A DNA stretch of 64,000 nt from Kitasatospora sp. NBC_00374. Lineage in GTDB: Bacteria > Actinomycetota > Actinomycetes > Streptomycetales > Streptomycetaceae. The stretch spans positions 8,105,001 through 8,169,000 of the forward strand of contig NZ_CP107964.1 of assembly GCF_041434935.1 (NCBI RefSeq). Direction: 5' to 3'. Below, piece by piece: positions 40,456 through 47,558 of the stretch. The notes below the pieces were generated by a model. It was not told where the DNA came from and ran no database searches. It saw only the letters and a list, made by a program, of their open reading frames with translations. How positions within the stretch are numbered: position 1 is the stretch's first letter; each line of letters starts with the position of its first letter. A program made the translations under genes and the position numbers.

Positions 40456-41670
40456 ATGACCGAGGCCCGACCGGGGGAGCGGTATCCCTTCGACAGGCCG
40501 GCGGGGGTGGCTCCGCGGTCGGAGAGGGACGGTGACGGGGGCGTTGTGGACCTGCGGAGGGTGGGCATCGATCCGGATTACTGGTACCCGGTGGCTGTCT
40601 CCCGGAAGGTGCGGAAGGAACGGACCTTCGCGGCTGTTTTCGCCGGTGAACGGATCGCGTTGTACCGCGGCGGGAGCGGCAGGGTCTACGCATTGGAGGA
40701 CCGGTGTGCGCACCGGCAGGTGCCGCTGAGTCTGGGGGTCGTGGAGGGCGAGGCGCTGAGGTGCTGCTACCACGCCTGGGCATACCGGGGGAACGGCCGT
40801 ATCTCGCAGATCCCGTACCTGCCCAAGGGATGTGAGCGGCCGCCGCGCGGGGTGCGGTCGTATCCGGTCCGTGAGGCCTTCGGCCTGGTGTTCGTCTTTC
40901 CGGGTGACCCGGAGAAGGCCGAGGAGGCGCCCTTCCCGGTGCTGCCCCAGTACGGGGCGGCCACGCACCGGACCATGACGTTCTCCCGAACGGTTCGGTG
41001 CCACTACTCGTTCATGCACGAGAACCTGCTGGACATGAACCACCAGTTCCTGCACCGGGGTGTACTGGGCAGGATCCAGCCGGAGCTCCTGGGCTACGAG
41101 TGCGGTCCGCGGTTCGTGGAAGCCCGGTACCTCTTCGTGCCCGCCGGGGGCAGGAAGGACCGGGGTGCCGGTCTGCTGTCCGCGGAAGGACTTCGCGGGC
41201 GGGACAGGCCCGATGTCGTCACCATCCGGACGGAATACCCCTACCAGACGCTCCAGGACGTTCCGGACGGAGCGGGACTGCCTGCGTTCTCGCTGTGGGC
41301 GGCCTATGTGCCGGAGGACGCCGAGCAGCGCACGTGTCACGCATTCGGCCTGCTGATGATCGAGAAGCCGCCGGTCCCGGGGGCGCTCCACGTGGCGTGG
41401 CCGTTGATCCGGCGCTTCACGGAGCGGGTGTTCGCCCAGGACCGGATGGCGGTCGAGGCCGAGCAGCAGGCTTGGGACGAGCAGGGCGGGGACCGCAACC
41501 ACGAGGTGTTCCCCTTGATCCTGGACGTCCGTGACGTCCTGCGCGGCAACGGGGTGCCCCTGGGCCCGGAGGGGATCGGCGGGGCCGGGCCGCAGGGCGC
41601 GCCGGTGGGCGTCGACGGTCTCGCGCGGCGCCCCGGGCCCGCGGCCGACGGCGTCGCCGGTCAGGGGTAG
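40456..41670 (+). CDS. Rieske [2Fe-2S] non-haem iron oxygenase
   Basis: A 404-residue aromatic-ring-hydroxylase-type oxygenase. The Rieske cluster ligands are C-A-H in EDRCAHRQVPLS and C-x-x-H in LRCCYHAWAY (about 75-100). The mononuclear iron site is in HENLLDMNHQFLHRG, with bridging Asp and two His. The ATG at 40456 has GAGGGAG upstream. The C-terminus is Gly/Pro-rich. No ferredoxin or reductase gene is adjacent, so its electron donor is elsewhere. The substrate is unknown. Confidence 0.92.
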   Translation: MTEARPGERYPFDRPAGVAPRSERDGDGGVVDLRRVGIDPDYWYPVAVSRKVRKERTFAAVFAGERIALYRGGSGRVYALEDRCAHRQVPLSLGVVEGEALRCCYHAWAYRGNGRISQIPYLPKGCERPPRGVRSYPVREAFGLVFVFPGDPEKAEEAPFPVLPQYGAATHRTMTFSRTVRCHYSFMHENLLDMNHQFLHRGVLGRIQPELLGYECGPRFVEARYLFVPAGGRKDRGAGLLSAEGLRGRDRPDVVTIRTEYPYQTLQDVPDGAGLPAFSLWAAYVPEDAEQRTCHAFGLLMIEKPPVPGALHVAWPLIRRFTERVFAQDRMAVEAEQQAWDEQGGDRNHEVFPLILDVRDVLRGNGVPLGPEGIGGAGPQGAPVGVDGLARRPGPAADGVAGQG

Positions 41671-41814
41671 TCCCGACGGCACCCGTCGTCGCGGAGCGGC
41701 GGGTGGCCGCGCTCCCGGCTGCGCCACTGTCCCGCTGCGCCCCGTACGTCGCTGCCCGTACGCCACCGCCCGTACGCCGCTGCGCCGCTGTCCCGCGGGT
41801 CCGCCCGGGCGTGG

Positions 41815-42270
41815 TCAGTCCTGGTCCGTCGCGAAGGGGCCTTCGTCGACGAAGCGGCGCAGGTGACGGGCGAAGGTCGCGGCGTCGGCCGCCGGCCAGT
41901 CGGCGAGTGCGGCTTCGATGCTGGCCGCCAGTCGCTGTCTGGTGGCCGCGACCACACGGTGGCCCTCGTCGGTCAGTGCGAGCAGGGTCGCGCGGCGGTC
42001 GGCGGGGTCGGGCTCGCGGCGCAGCAGGGCGGCGTGTTCCAGCCGGTCGGCCCGCCGGGTGACGGTGGTGCGGTCGAGTGCGACCTCGCGGCCGAGGTCG
42101 GCGGCGCTGCACGGCCCGGTCCGTGCGAGGCCGCTGAGGACGGGGTAGGTGAGTTCGTCGACGGCCTCTCCCAGGCCTTCGGTCAGGTGGGTGTAGAGGT
42201 GGGCACGGGTGCTCCGCCGCAGGAGCAGCCCCAGCGCGTCGGCGATGTCGCTTCCGGTGGTGTGGGTCAC
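41815..42270 (-). CDS. MarR-family transcriptional regulator
   Basis: A 151-residue winged-helix regulator. The recognition region is CSAADLGREVALDRTTVTRRADRLEHAALLRREPDPADRRATLLALTDEG (summarised), the canonical MarR DNA-binding domain with its DxRxxxxxLT wing. It starts at a GTG with only a closely spaced GGAGG. It is divergent from the NTF2-like gene at 42385, and the two perfect palindromes between them are the likely operators. Confidence 0.9.
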   Translation of the reverse strand: MTHTTGSDIADALGLLLRRSTRAHLYTHLTEGLGEAVDELTYPVLSGLARTGPCSAADLGREVALDRTTVTRRADRLEHAALLRREPDPADRRATLLALTDEGHRVVAATRQRLAASIEAALADWPAADAATFARHLRRFVDEGPFATDQD

Positions 42271-42281
42271 CCCTCCAGATT

Positions 42282-42335
42282 AGCGTGCACCGAGCACGCT
42301 TTTCCTGTAGAGTCGGAAGCGTGCTCCAGGCACGC
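42282..42335. promoter_or_regulatory. Two MarR-type operators GCGTGC-N5-GCACGC
   Basis: Perfect inverted repeats GCGTGC-ACCGA-GCACGC (42283-42299, extending to 7-bp arms) and GCGTGC-TCCAG-GCACGC (42319-42335), with centres 36 bases apart. They occupy the 114-base region between the divergent MarR and NTF2-like genes. They are expected to bind the MarR dimer and control both. Confidence 0.8.
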
Positions 42336-42384
42336 ACTTTTCGTACTCTCCGTGGCGGGACCCCCCGCGAACCGAAGGACTCCC

Positions 42385-42777
42385 ATGAACCGTACCCACA
42401 TCACCGCGGCCCTCAACGACCTGCTCTTCACTCCGGAGCTCGACCTGGACGAGGCCGCCGACCGGCACTTCGCCCCCGACTACCGCCAGCGCACCGACGG
42501 CCGCTGGGACGACCGCACGGAGTTCCTCACCCACATCGCCCACCTGCGCAAGATCGTGGCCGGCGGATCGGTCCAGGTGCACGACGAGCTCGTGGACGGC
42601 GACCGCTACGCCGACCGCCACACGGTGACCGTCACCAAGACCGACGGGTCCACCGTCCGCATGGAGGTCTACCTCTTCGGCGAGTTCGCGCCCGACGGTC
42701 GTTTCCGCCGGATCGAGGAGACCACCCTCCTGCTCGAAGGCGCCGACGGGGACCGGAACCTCGGCAGCGCCCGCTGA
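42385..42777 (+). CDS. NTF2-like (SnoaL-type) protein
   Basis: A 130-residue cytoplasmic NTF2-like protein (LNDLLFTPELDLDEAADRHFAPDYRQRTDGRWDDRTEFLTHIAHLRK summarised; ending FRRIEETTLLLEG). The ATG at 42385 has GAAGGAC upstream. It is the apparent target of the divergent MarR regulator. It probably binds or transforms the small molecule that the regulator senses. Confidence 0.8.
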   Translation: MNRTHITAALNDLLFTPELDLDEAADRHFAPDYRQRTDGRWDDRTEFLTHIAHLRKIVAGGSVQVHDELVDGDRYADRHTVTVTKTDGSTVRMEVYLFGEFAPDGRFRRIEETTLLLEGADGDRNLGSAR

Positions 42778-43091
42778 GGGCCCGCACCCCGCGTCCGGCC
42801 GCGTCGGCCGACTGCCCGTGCATGAGGTGTGGTTGGGCCGGGAGGAGTTCGGCGCGCCGGGGCACCGGCACAGTGGACGGGTGGCACCGAAGGGTTTGGT
42901 CCGCAGGCCGTCGTGAGGTGGCCCGGGGCCGGGCCGGCCTGGTGTGATCAGTGGGCAGGCCGGGCGGGCCGCGTACGTACGGGCGCTGCCGCGTCGTGGC
43001 GGCCTGCGCACACGTTGACCGGCTCCGGTCGGCCGGCCCCGCAGGGTGCGGCCGTTCGGGCATGCGGTCTCAGCAATCGTTGGAGGAACAA
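42778..43091. other. Gene-free stretch upstream of OsmC
   Basis: About 314 bases between the NTF2-like gene and the OsmC gene, on the same strand. It should hold the OsmC promoter. I see no hairpin terminator, operator or small gene I can support. Confidence 0.4.
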
Positions 43092-43520
43092 ATGGCTACC
43101 ACCCGCACTGCGTCCACGGTTTGGAAGGGCGCGCTGGTCGGCGGCGAGGGGCTCGTCTCCCTGGAGTCGTCCGGCGTGGGTGCCTACCCGGTGTCGTGGC
43201 CGGCACGTGCCGAGGCGGCGAACGGGGTGACCAGCCCGGAGGAGCTGATCGCCGCCGCACACGCCTCCTGCTACTGCATGGCGCTCTCGCACGGTCTGAC
43301 CGAGGCGGGCACCCCGCCGCAGTCGCTGGCCGCGCGCGCCGAGGTGACGTTCCAGCCGGGTACCGGGATCACCGGCATCACCCTGTCCGTCGAGGGCGAC
43401 GTGCCGAACCTGTCGGCCGAGGCCTTCACCGCAGCGGCCGAGGACGCCAAGCGGAACTGCCCCGTCAGCCAGGCGCTGGCCGGCGTGCCGATCACCCTGG
43501 CCGCAAGCCTGCTGGTCTGA
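43092..43520 (+). CDS. OsmC-family peroxiredoxin
   Basis: A 142-residue OsmC/Ohr thiol peroxidase that reduces organic hydroperoxides. The two reactive cysteines are in AAHASCYCMALSHGL (about residue 58-60) and in KRNCPVSQAL (about 124). The start MATTRTASTVWKGALVGGEG is typical of the OsmC subgroup. The ATG has GGAGGAACAA upstream. Confidence 0.92.
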   Translation: MATTRTASTVWKGALVGGEGLVSLESSGVGAYPVSWPARAEAANGVTSPEELIAAAHASCYCMALSHGLTEAGTPPQSLAARAEVTFQPGTGITGITLSVEGDVPNLSAEAFTAAAEDAKRNCPVSQALAGVPITLAASLLV

Positions 43521-43678
43521 CCCGGCACGCTGCCGCCGCAGTGCCGCCCTCGGCTGCGGTCGCCCGTCCCACTCCCCGGACGGGCGCTCCGCGGTCGGTC
43601 AGACCGAGTGCCCGGGCGGGAGGGAGCCGGTGACGCGATACGGCTGCCCGCTGCCCAGACCGAGACGCTCCGCCCGGA

Positions 43679-44488
43679 TCAGCGGTTCGCGCCGAGGACG
43701 GCGTCGGCGATCAGACGGGCCACGGCGTCGGGCTGTTCCACCATCACCAGGTGCCCGCTGTCCGGGATCACCTCCAGGGTGACGGAGGGACAGGCCTCCA
43801 GCCCGGCGCGCTCGGAGTCGGTCAGACCCACCTCGTCGCGGTCGCCGCGTACCACCCACGCCCGGGCACCGGAGCCGCACAGCCGCGGCACCAGGGAGCC
43901 GTACCGGTCCAGGTACGCGAAGTACTCGGCCATGGCCCGGCGGCAGAACGGCGCGGAGTTCTTCTTCAGGTCGGCGAGCAGCGCCGGTCGGCGACTCTCC
44001 GGCAGGCTGTCCGCCAGCGCCTTCGGGGCCAGCCACAGCATCGCCGGCCACGCCAGGGAGCCGAGGGCGGGCACCCGGCCGAGCGTCGTGGCGACCGCCA
44101 GCGCCTTGGACTCGTCCGGTCGCGAGAACGTCGGGGAGAGCAGGACCACCGGCCCTGAGAAGTGCCCGCCGCCCACCATCTCCATCGCGATGTTGGCGCC
44201 GATGCTGTGGCCGACCACTGCCGTGCAGCCGTGGTCGGCCGCGAAGGCGGCGGTGATCGCCGCGTAGTTCTCGATCGACACGTCCTCGGGCGCGGGCGTG
44301 CCGGCGTGGCCCGGGACGGTCGCGGCCACCAGCCGGATCGGTGCACCGGTGAGCGGTGGGGCGGCCATCATGTCCTCGTAGAACGCCGTGCTGCACAGCC
44401 CGCCGGGCAGCAGCAGCACCCGGTGCGGGGCGTCGGCCGGCCCCGACTCCCGGACGTCCCAGCTGTGGAACTGCGCGCTACCGCCCAC
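43679..44488 (-). CDS. Alpha/beta-hydrolase fold protein
   Basis: A 269-residue hydrolase. The oxyanion region is LLLPGGLCST, the nucleophile elbow VVGHSIGANIAME (Ser near 108), the acid Asp in VVRGDRDEVGL and the catalytic His in PDSGHLVMVEQP. The GTG at 44488 is chosen because GAAGG precedes it and because the conserved fold starts just downstream. The substrate is unknown. It has no signal peptide. Confidence 0.88.
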   Translation of the reverse strand: MGGSAQFHSWDVRESGPADAPHRVLLLPGGLCSTAFYEDMMAAPPLTGAPIRLVAATVPGHAGTPAPEDVSIENYAAITAAFAADHGCTAVVGHSIGANIAMEMVGGGHFSGPVVLLSPTFSRPDESKALAVATTLGRVPALGSLAWPAMLWLAPKALADSLPESRRPALLADLKKNSAPFCRRAMAEYFAYLDRYGSLVPRLCGSGARAWVVRGDRDEVGLTDSERAGLEACPSVTLEVIPDSGHLVMVEQPDAVARLIADAVLGANR

Positions 44489-44627
44489 GGTTCGGCCTTC
44501 CGTCTCGCTCGACCCCCGGCAGTCTCCCGCGCCGTCGCGCGCCGGCCGGCCACCTTGGGCCGAACGCGGCATGTCGGCCGCACCGGCCTTGTGCCGGCCC
44601 GCGCCGACCCCCGGTGCTCAACGCCCT

Positions 44628-44801
44628 GCCGAGGAGCGGCCGGAGTTGACCGACCCGAGGTTCCTGGTCCGCGCGGATCCGGCGGAGGTCCTGGCGCTCC
44701 TGGACACCGCCCGCAGCCCCGAGGAACGGCTGGCGGCGGCGGTGTACCGCGCCTCGGCCGGTGTGCCGAAGTCGCTCTGCCGCGGTGATTCCGCAGAATG
44801 A
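44628..44801 (+). pseudogene. Remnant of a larger protein gene
   Basis: One frame reads PELTDPRFLVRADPAEVLALLDTARSPEERLAAAVYRASAGV, a convincing protein-like helical segment with G/C third positions, then stops after a few codons. I recall similar segments at the start of repeat-domain proteins of Streptomyces. No start codon with a ribosome site and no continuation are present, so it is a gene fragment. Confidence 0.4.
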
Positions 44802-45124
44802 GATGACGGTGAAAGACCGCAGGAGACCGGTGGGAACGAATAATTGGGTCCGATAAGACGGAATGAGCGGAACTGCGCTTTCGGTCGAATTGGCCGGACC
44901 GGTCCCGGGCGATGACCTTTGCGCGCGTGTCCGCACCGATTGGTTCCCGTACCGTCGCCCATGGCCGAACCCCTTGCCGTACACCTGCGTTGTCCCGATT
45001 GTTCGGAGGAGTCCGCCGGCCGGGGCGGGGATTCCCGGGGCGCGGGATGGCCGTTCGCGGTCGGGCCCGGGTCGGTGGGGTGCTGCCGACTCCCTTGCCG
45101 CGCAAGGCCGGTATGACGCGCCCG
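44802..45124. other. Gene-free, AT-richer stretch
   Basis: Positions 44800-44910 are noticeably richer in A/T than the surroundings (e.g. GAACGAATAATTGGGT). It may be promoter-like or foreign. No gene or RNA is supported here. Confidence 0.4.
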
Positions 45125-45153
45125 GAGGCCCTCCACCCGGGGTGGAGGGCCTC
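45125..45153 (-). terminator. Perfect 13-bp hairpin terminator behind the copper oxidase
   Basis: GAGGCCCTCCACC pairs perfectly with GGTGGAGGGCCTC around a three-base CGG loop. It lies 26 bases beyond the stop of the minus-strand copper oxidase gene and has no U-run, the common actinomycete form of terminator. Confidence 0.8.
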
Positions 45154-45178
45154 TTGTCGCGCGGGGGAGGTGGGGAGG

Positions 45179-47152
45179 TCAGTTGTCGGCGCTGGTCTGG
45201 CCGCCCGTCTGGCCACCGGAGGTGGGCTTGAGCTGGACCCAGCCGGCCGTGCTGGGGACGCCCTCCTCGTTGAGGAGGAAGAGCATGTAGTAGCCGGGCG
45301 GGGCCGCGGCGGCGGACGGCGGTGCCTGCAGTTCCAGGAAGTTGCCGCTGCGGCTCTTGATCCGAAGGTCGAGGTGGCGCTGGCTGGTGTTGACCGAGTG
45401 GGTGGCGGTGGTCGGTGCCAGCAGGACCGCGCGGGTGACCTCGGTGGCGGTGCTGCTGCTGACCGTGATCTTCTCGTTGTAGCCGACGGTGGGGTTGAAG
45501 ACGATGCCGAGGTTCGGACGGCTGCCCTGCTGGAGGTAGGCCGGCTCGTAGATCTCGATGCTGCCGTTCATGTCGTCCGTGATGTCGGGGTCGTTGGCGA
45601 GCTGTTGGAGCTCGTCGCCGGTGACCATGACCCGGCCGTCCGGGAGCACCACCGCGTTGGAGTGGTAGCCGCGCGGCAGCCGCTGGACGGGGCCGAGCCG
45701 CCAGTTCCCGTTCTCGTCGCGCATCTCGGTCTGCCGGTACTTCAGATCGGCGTTGGGGTTCTTGTCGCCGTTGCCGTAGTCGCGGATGTCGAAGGAGCCG
45801 TTGACCGTGAGCAGGGTGGCGTCCGGCATGAGGAGGGTGTCGTCCTGGGTGCGTCCGAAGGCGCGGGGCTTCTCGGTGCTCCACTTGCCGCCGACCAGCT
45901 GGTACGTGTTCGGGTCGTCCCGGTTGCCGCCGAGGATCAGGACCGAGTCGGGCCCCTTGAAGCCGGCGGGCAGCGGTACGGCGGAGCCGTAGTTGCGCTT
46001 CATGGCGTCCGGGCGGGCCGGCAGGTCGGTCCGGGTCTCGCTGTTGATGTCGAACAGCCACTGCTGTTCGGGGGACCGGCCGAGACCGTAGATCTTGCCG
46101 TCGCGCAGCGAGAACAGGTGCGGGTAGTCCCACTTGAACGGCGCGTCGGCCTTGAACCGGTCCACCGCGTAGCCCTGCGGCTTGTCCGTCTTGAGGAAGG
46201 GCACCGGGATGTTCTTGGCGGGGAAGCGTTCGACGATCGGGGTGGGGGTGCCCCAGCCCAGCTCGGACTGGCCGGACATGATCAACTGTCGTCCGTCGGC
46301 GCCGGTGACCACCGAGGGGTACCACCGTCCGACCGCCATGTCCTGGTTCTGGTACCAGACTTCCTGCCACGGGTCGAAGACCAGGGACAGCTTGGCGCCG
46401 GAGCCGCCGTTGCCGCCGAGGTTGCCTCCGAAGACTCCCAGCATCCCGTTGGGCAGGAAGGAGTGGCCCGCGCAGAAGAACGGCGCCGGGCGGGGTTCGT
46501 TCTTCCCGTCCGGCATGTTGACCACCGGCGGGGTCACCTTGGTGAACGAGGTGGGGCCGGTGCCCTTGGTCGGGTCCCAGAGGTAGGCGCGGCCGGCGTT
46601 CTCCTTGCCGATGGTGTCGGTCGGTGCGGGTTCCTTCTGGGGGTTGGTCTCGATCCGCTCGAAGGAGAACAGCAACACCTTGCCGGTCGGCAGCAGCGCG
46701 ATGTGGGCGGCGAAGTCGGGGGACTGGAAGTACTCCCGGAACCTGCCGAACTCCGCCGGGTCGAAGCCGGCGTTGGCGGTCGCCTGGGACGAGGTGAGCG
46801 CGTTGAGGCGCTCGGTGCGGGTGGTCTGCGGGTACTCGCCGACGCCTCGAAGGGCCTTCCTGGTCCTGGCGTGTTCCTCGGCGTGTTCCTTGCCGAGCGC
46901 CGCGGCCTCGTCCGGATCGACCACGACCGGTTTTGCGGCACCGGGGTTGAGCTCCCCCGGCGTGGCGGAAGGGGTGTCGCCATGGCCGCCGTGATGGCTG
47001 AGGGCGGCCACCGGCGCGGCGGCGGCGAGCACCGTCGTGGCGGTCACGGCGGAGACGGCACAGGCTGCGATCGCGGACAGCAGTCTCCGGGAGGCGCGGG
47101 CCCTCCGGGTCGGCGGCTGTCCGTCGGTCGTGGGCAGATTCCTGCGGGACAT
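45179..47152 (-). CDS. Galactose-oxidase-like copper radical oxidase (GlxA type)
   Basis: A 657-residue exported oxidase with an Arg-rich, Tat- or Sec-type signal (about 1-50). A kelch beta-propeller and the C-terminal DUF1929 domain follow. The full copper-radical site is visible: Cys227 (FFCAGHSF) and Tyr278 (GRWYPS) for the Tyr-Cys cofactor, Tyr496-His497 (RGYHSNA) and His585 (THSVNT). These correspond to galactose oxidase Cys228, Tyr272, Tyr495, His496 and His581. Such enzymes oxidise primary alcohols to aldehydes and release H2O2. Streptomyces GlxA acts on a glycan at the hyphal tip. The ATG has AAGGAG upstream. It is divergent from a DyP peroxidase. Confidence 0.9.
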   Translation of the reverse strand: MSRRNLPTTDGQPPTRRARASRRLLSAIAACAVSAVTATTVLAAAAPVAALSHHGGHGDTPSATPGELNPGAAKPVVVDPDEAAALGKEHAEEHARTRKALRGVGEYPQTTRTERLNALTSSQATANAGFDPAEFGRFREYFQSPDFAAHIALLPTGKVLLFSFERIETNPQKEPAPTDTIGKENAGRAYLWDPTKGTGPTSFTKVTPPVVNMPDGKNEPRPAPFFCAGHSFLPNGMLGVFGGNLGGNGGSGAKLSLVFDPWQEVWYQNQDMAVGRWYPSVVTGADGRQLIMSGQSELGWGTPTPIVERFPAKNIPVPFLKTDKPQGYAVDRFKADAPFKWDYPHLFSLRDGKIYGLGRSPEQQWLFDINSETRTDLPARPDAMKRNYGSAVPLPAGFKGPDSVLILGGNRDDPNTYQLVGGKWSTEKPRAFGRTQDDTLLMPDATLLTVNGSFDIRDYGNGDKNPNADLKYRQTEMRDENGNWRLGPVQRLPRGYHSNAVVLPDGRVMVTGDELQQLANDPDITDDMNGSIEIYEPAYLQQGSRPNLGIVFNPTVGYNEKITVSSSTATEVTRAVLLAPTTATHSVNTSQRHLDLRIKSRSGNFLELQAPPSAAAAPPGYYMLFLLNEEGVPSTAGWVQLKPTSGGQTGGQTSADN

Positions 47153-47558
47153 GGAGCTCCTTGCGAGCGGGGGGACGGGATGCGTGGTGACGGCGGGCGA
47201 ACGCCTGGACCACGCCGGTCACCGGACCCGATGTGGGACACATCGTATACGCTCAGTGACGACACTCAGTGTCCGTGGCCGGGTGTCCGTTGTCGCGCCG
47301 ACGCGCGCAGCCGGGTGAGTGTCCGTCAGATGATGTCGTCAACGCCCATGCGGGGCTGGGGTGTCCAGTGTGACTGATCGGCCGGGCGGGTTAATCGGCC
47401 ACCCTGATCCTGGCAACGTTCGAACACGTACCATAGTCTCTTGATTACCCTCCGCGTTTGCGGCTGGGTGCAAGCTGCCCCGCCCGCGAGTCGACGGGCG
47501 GCGCCCGGCGCGCTCTGGCGGCCGTCTGGCGATCTCGGGCGAGTCCTCTGGAGAGAGC
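47153..47558. promoter_or_regulatory. Divergent promoter region of the oxidase and peroxidase genes
   Basis: About 406 bases between the two divergent genes. It holds a palindrome GACACT-C-AGTGTC (47261-47273) and three copies of GTGTCCGT between about 47270 and 47330, possible regulator sites. No coding sequence is supported. Confidence 0.45.

Noticed and set aside
44478..47243. A 921-codon minus-strand ORF
   Set aside because: It is a frame-shifted shadow of the copper oxidase, whose own frame has all catalytic residues and a signal peptide.
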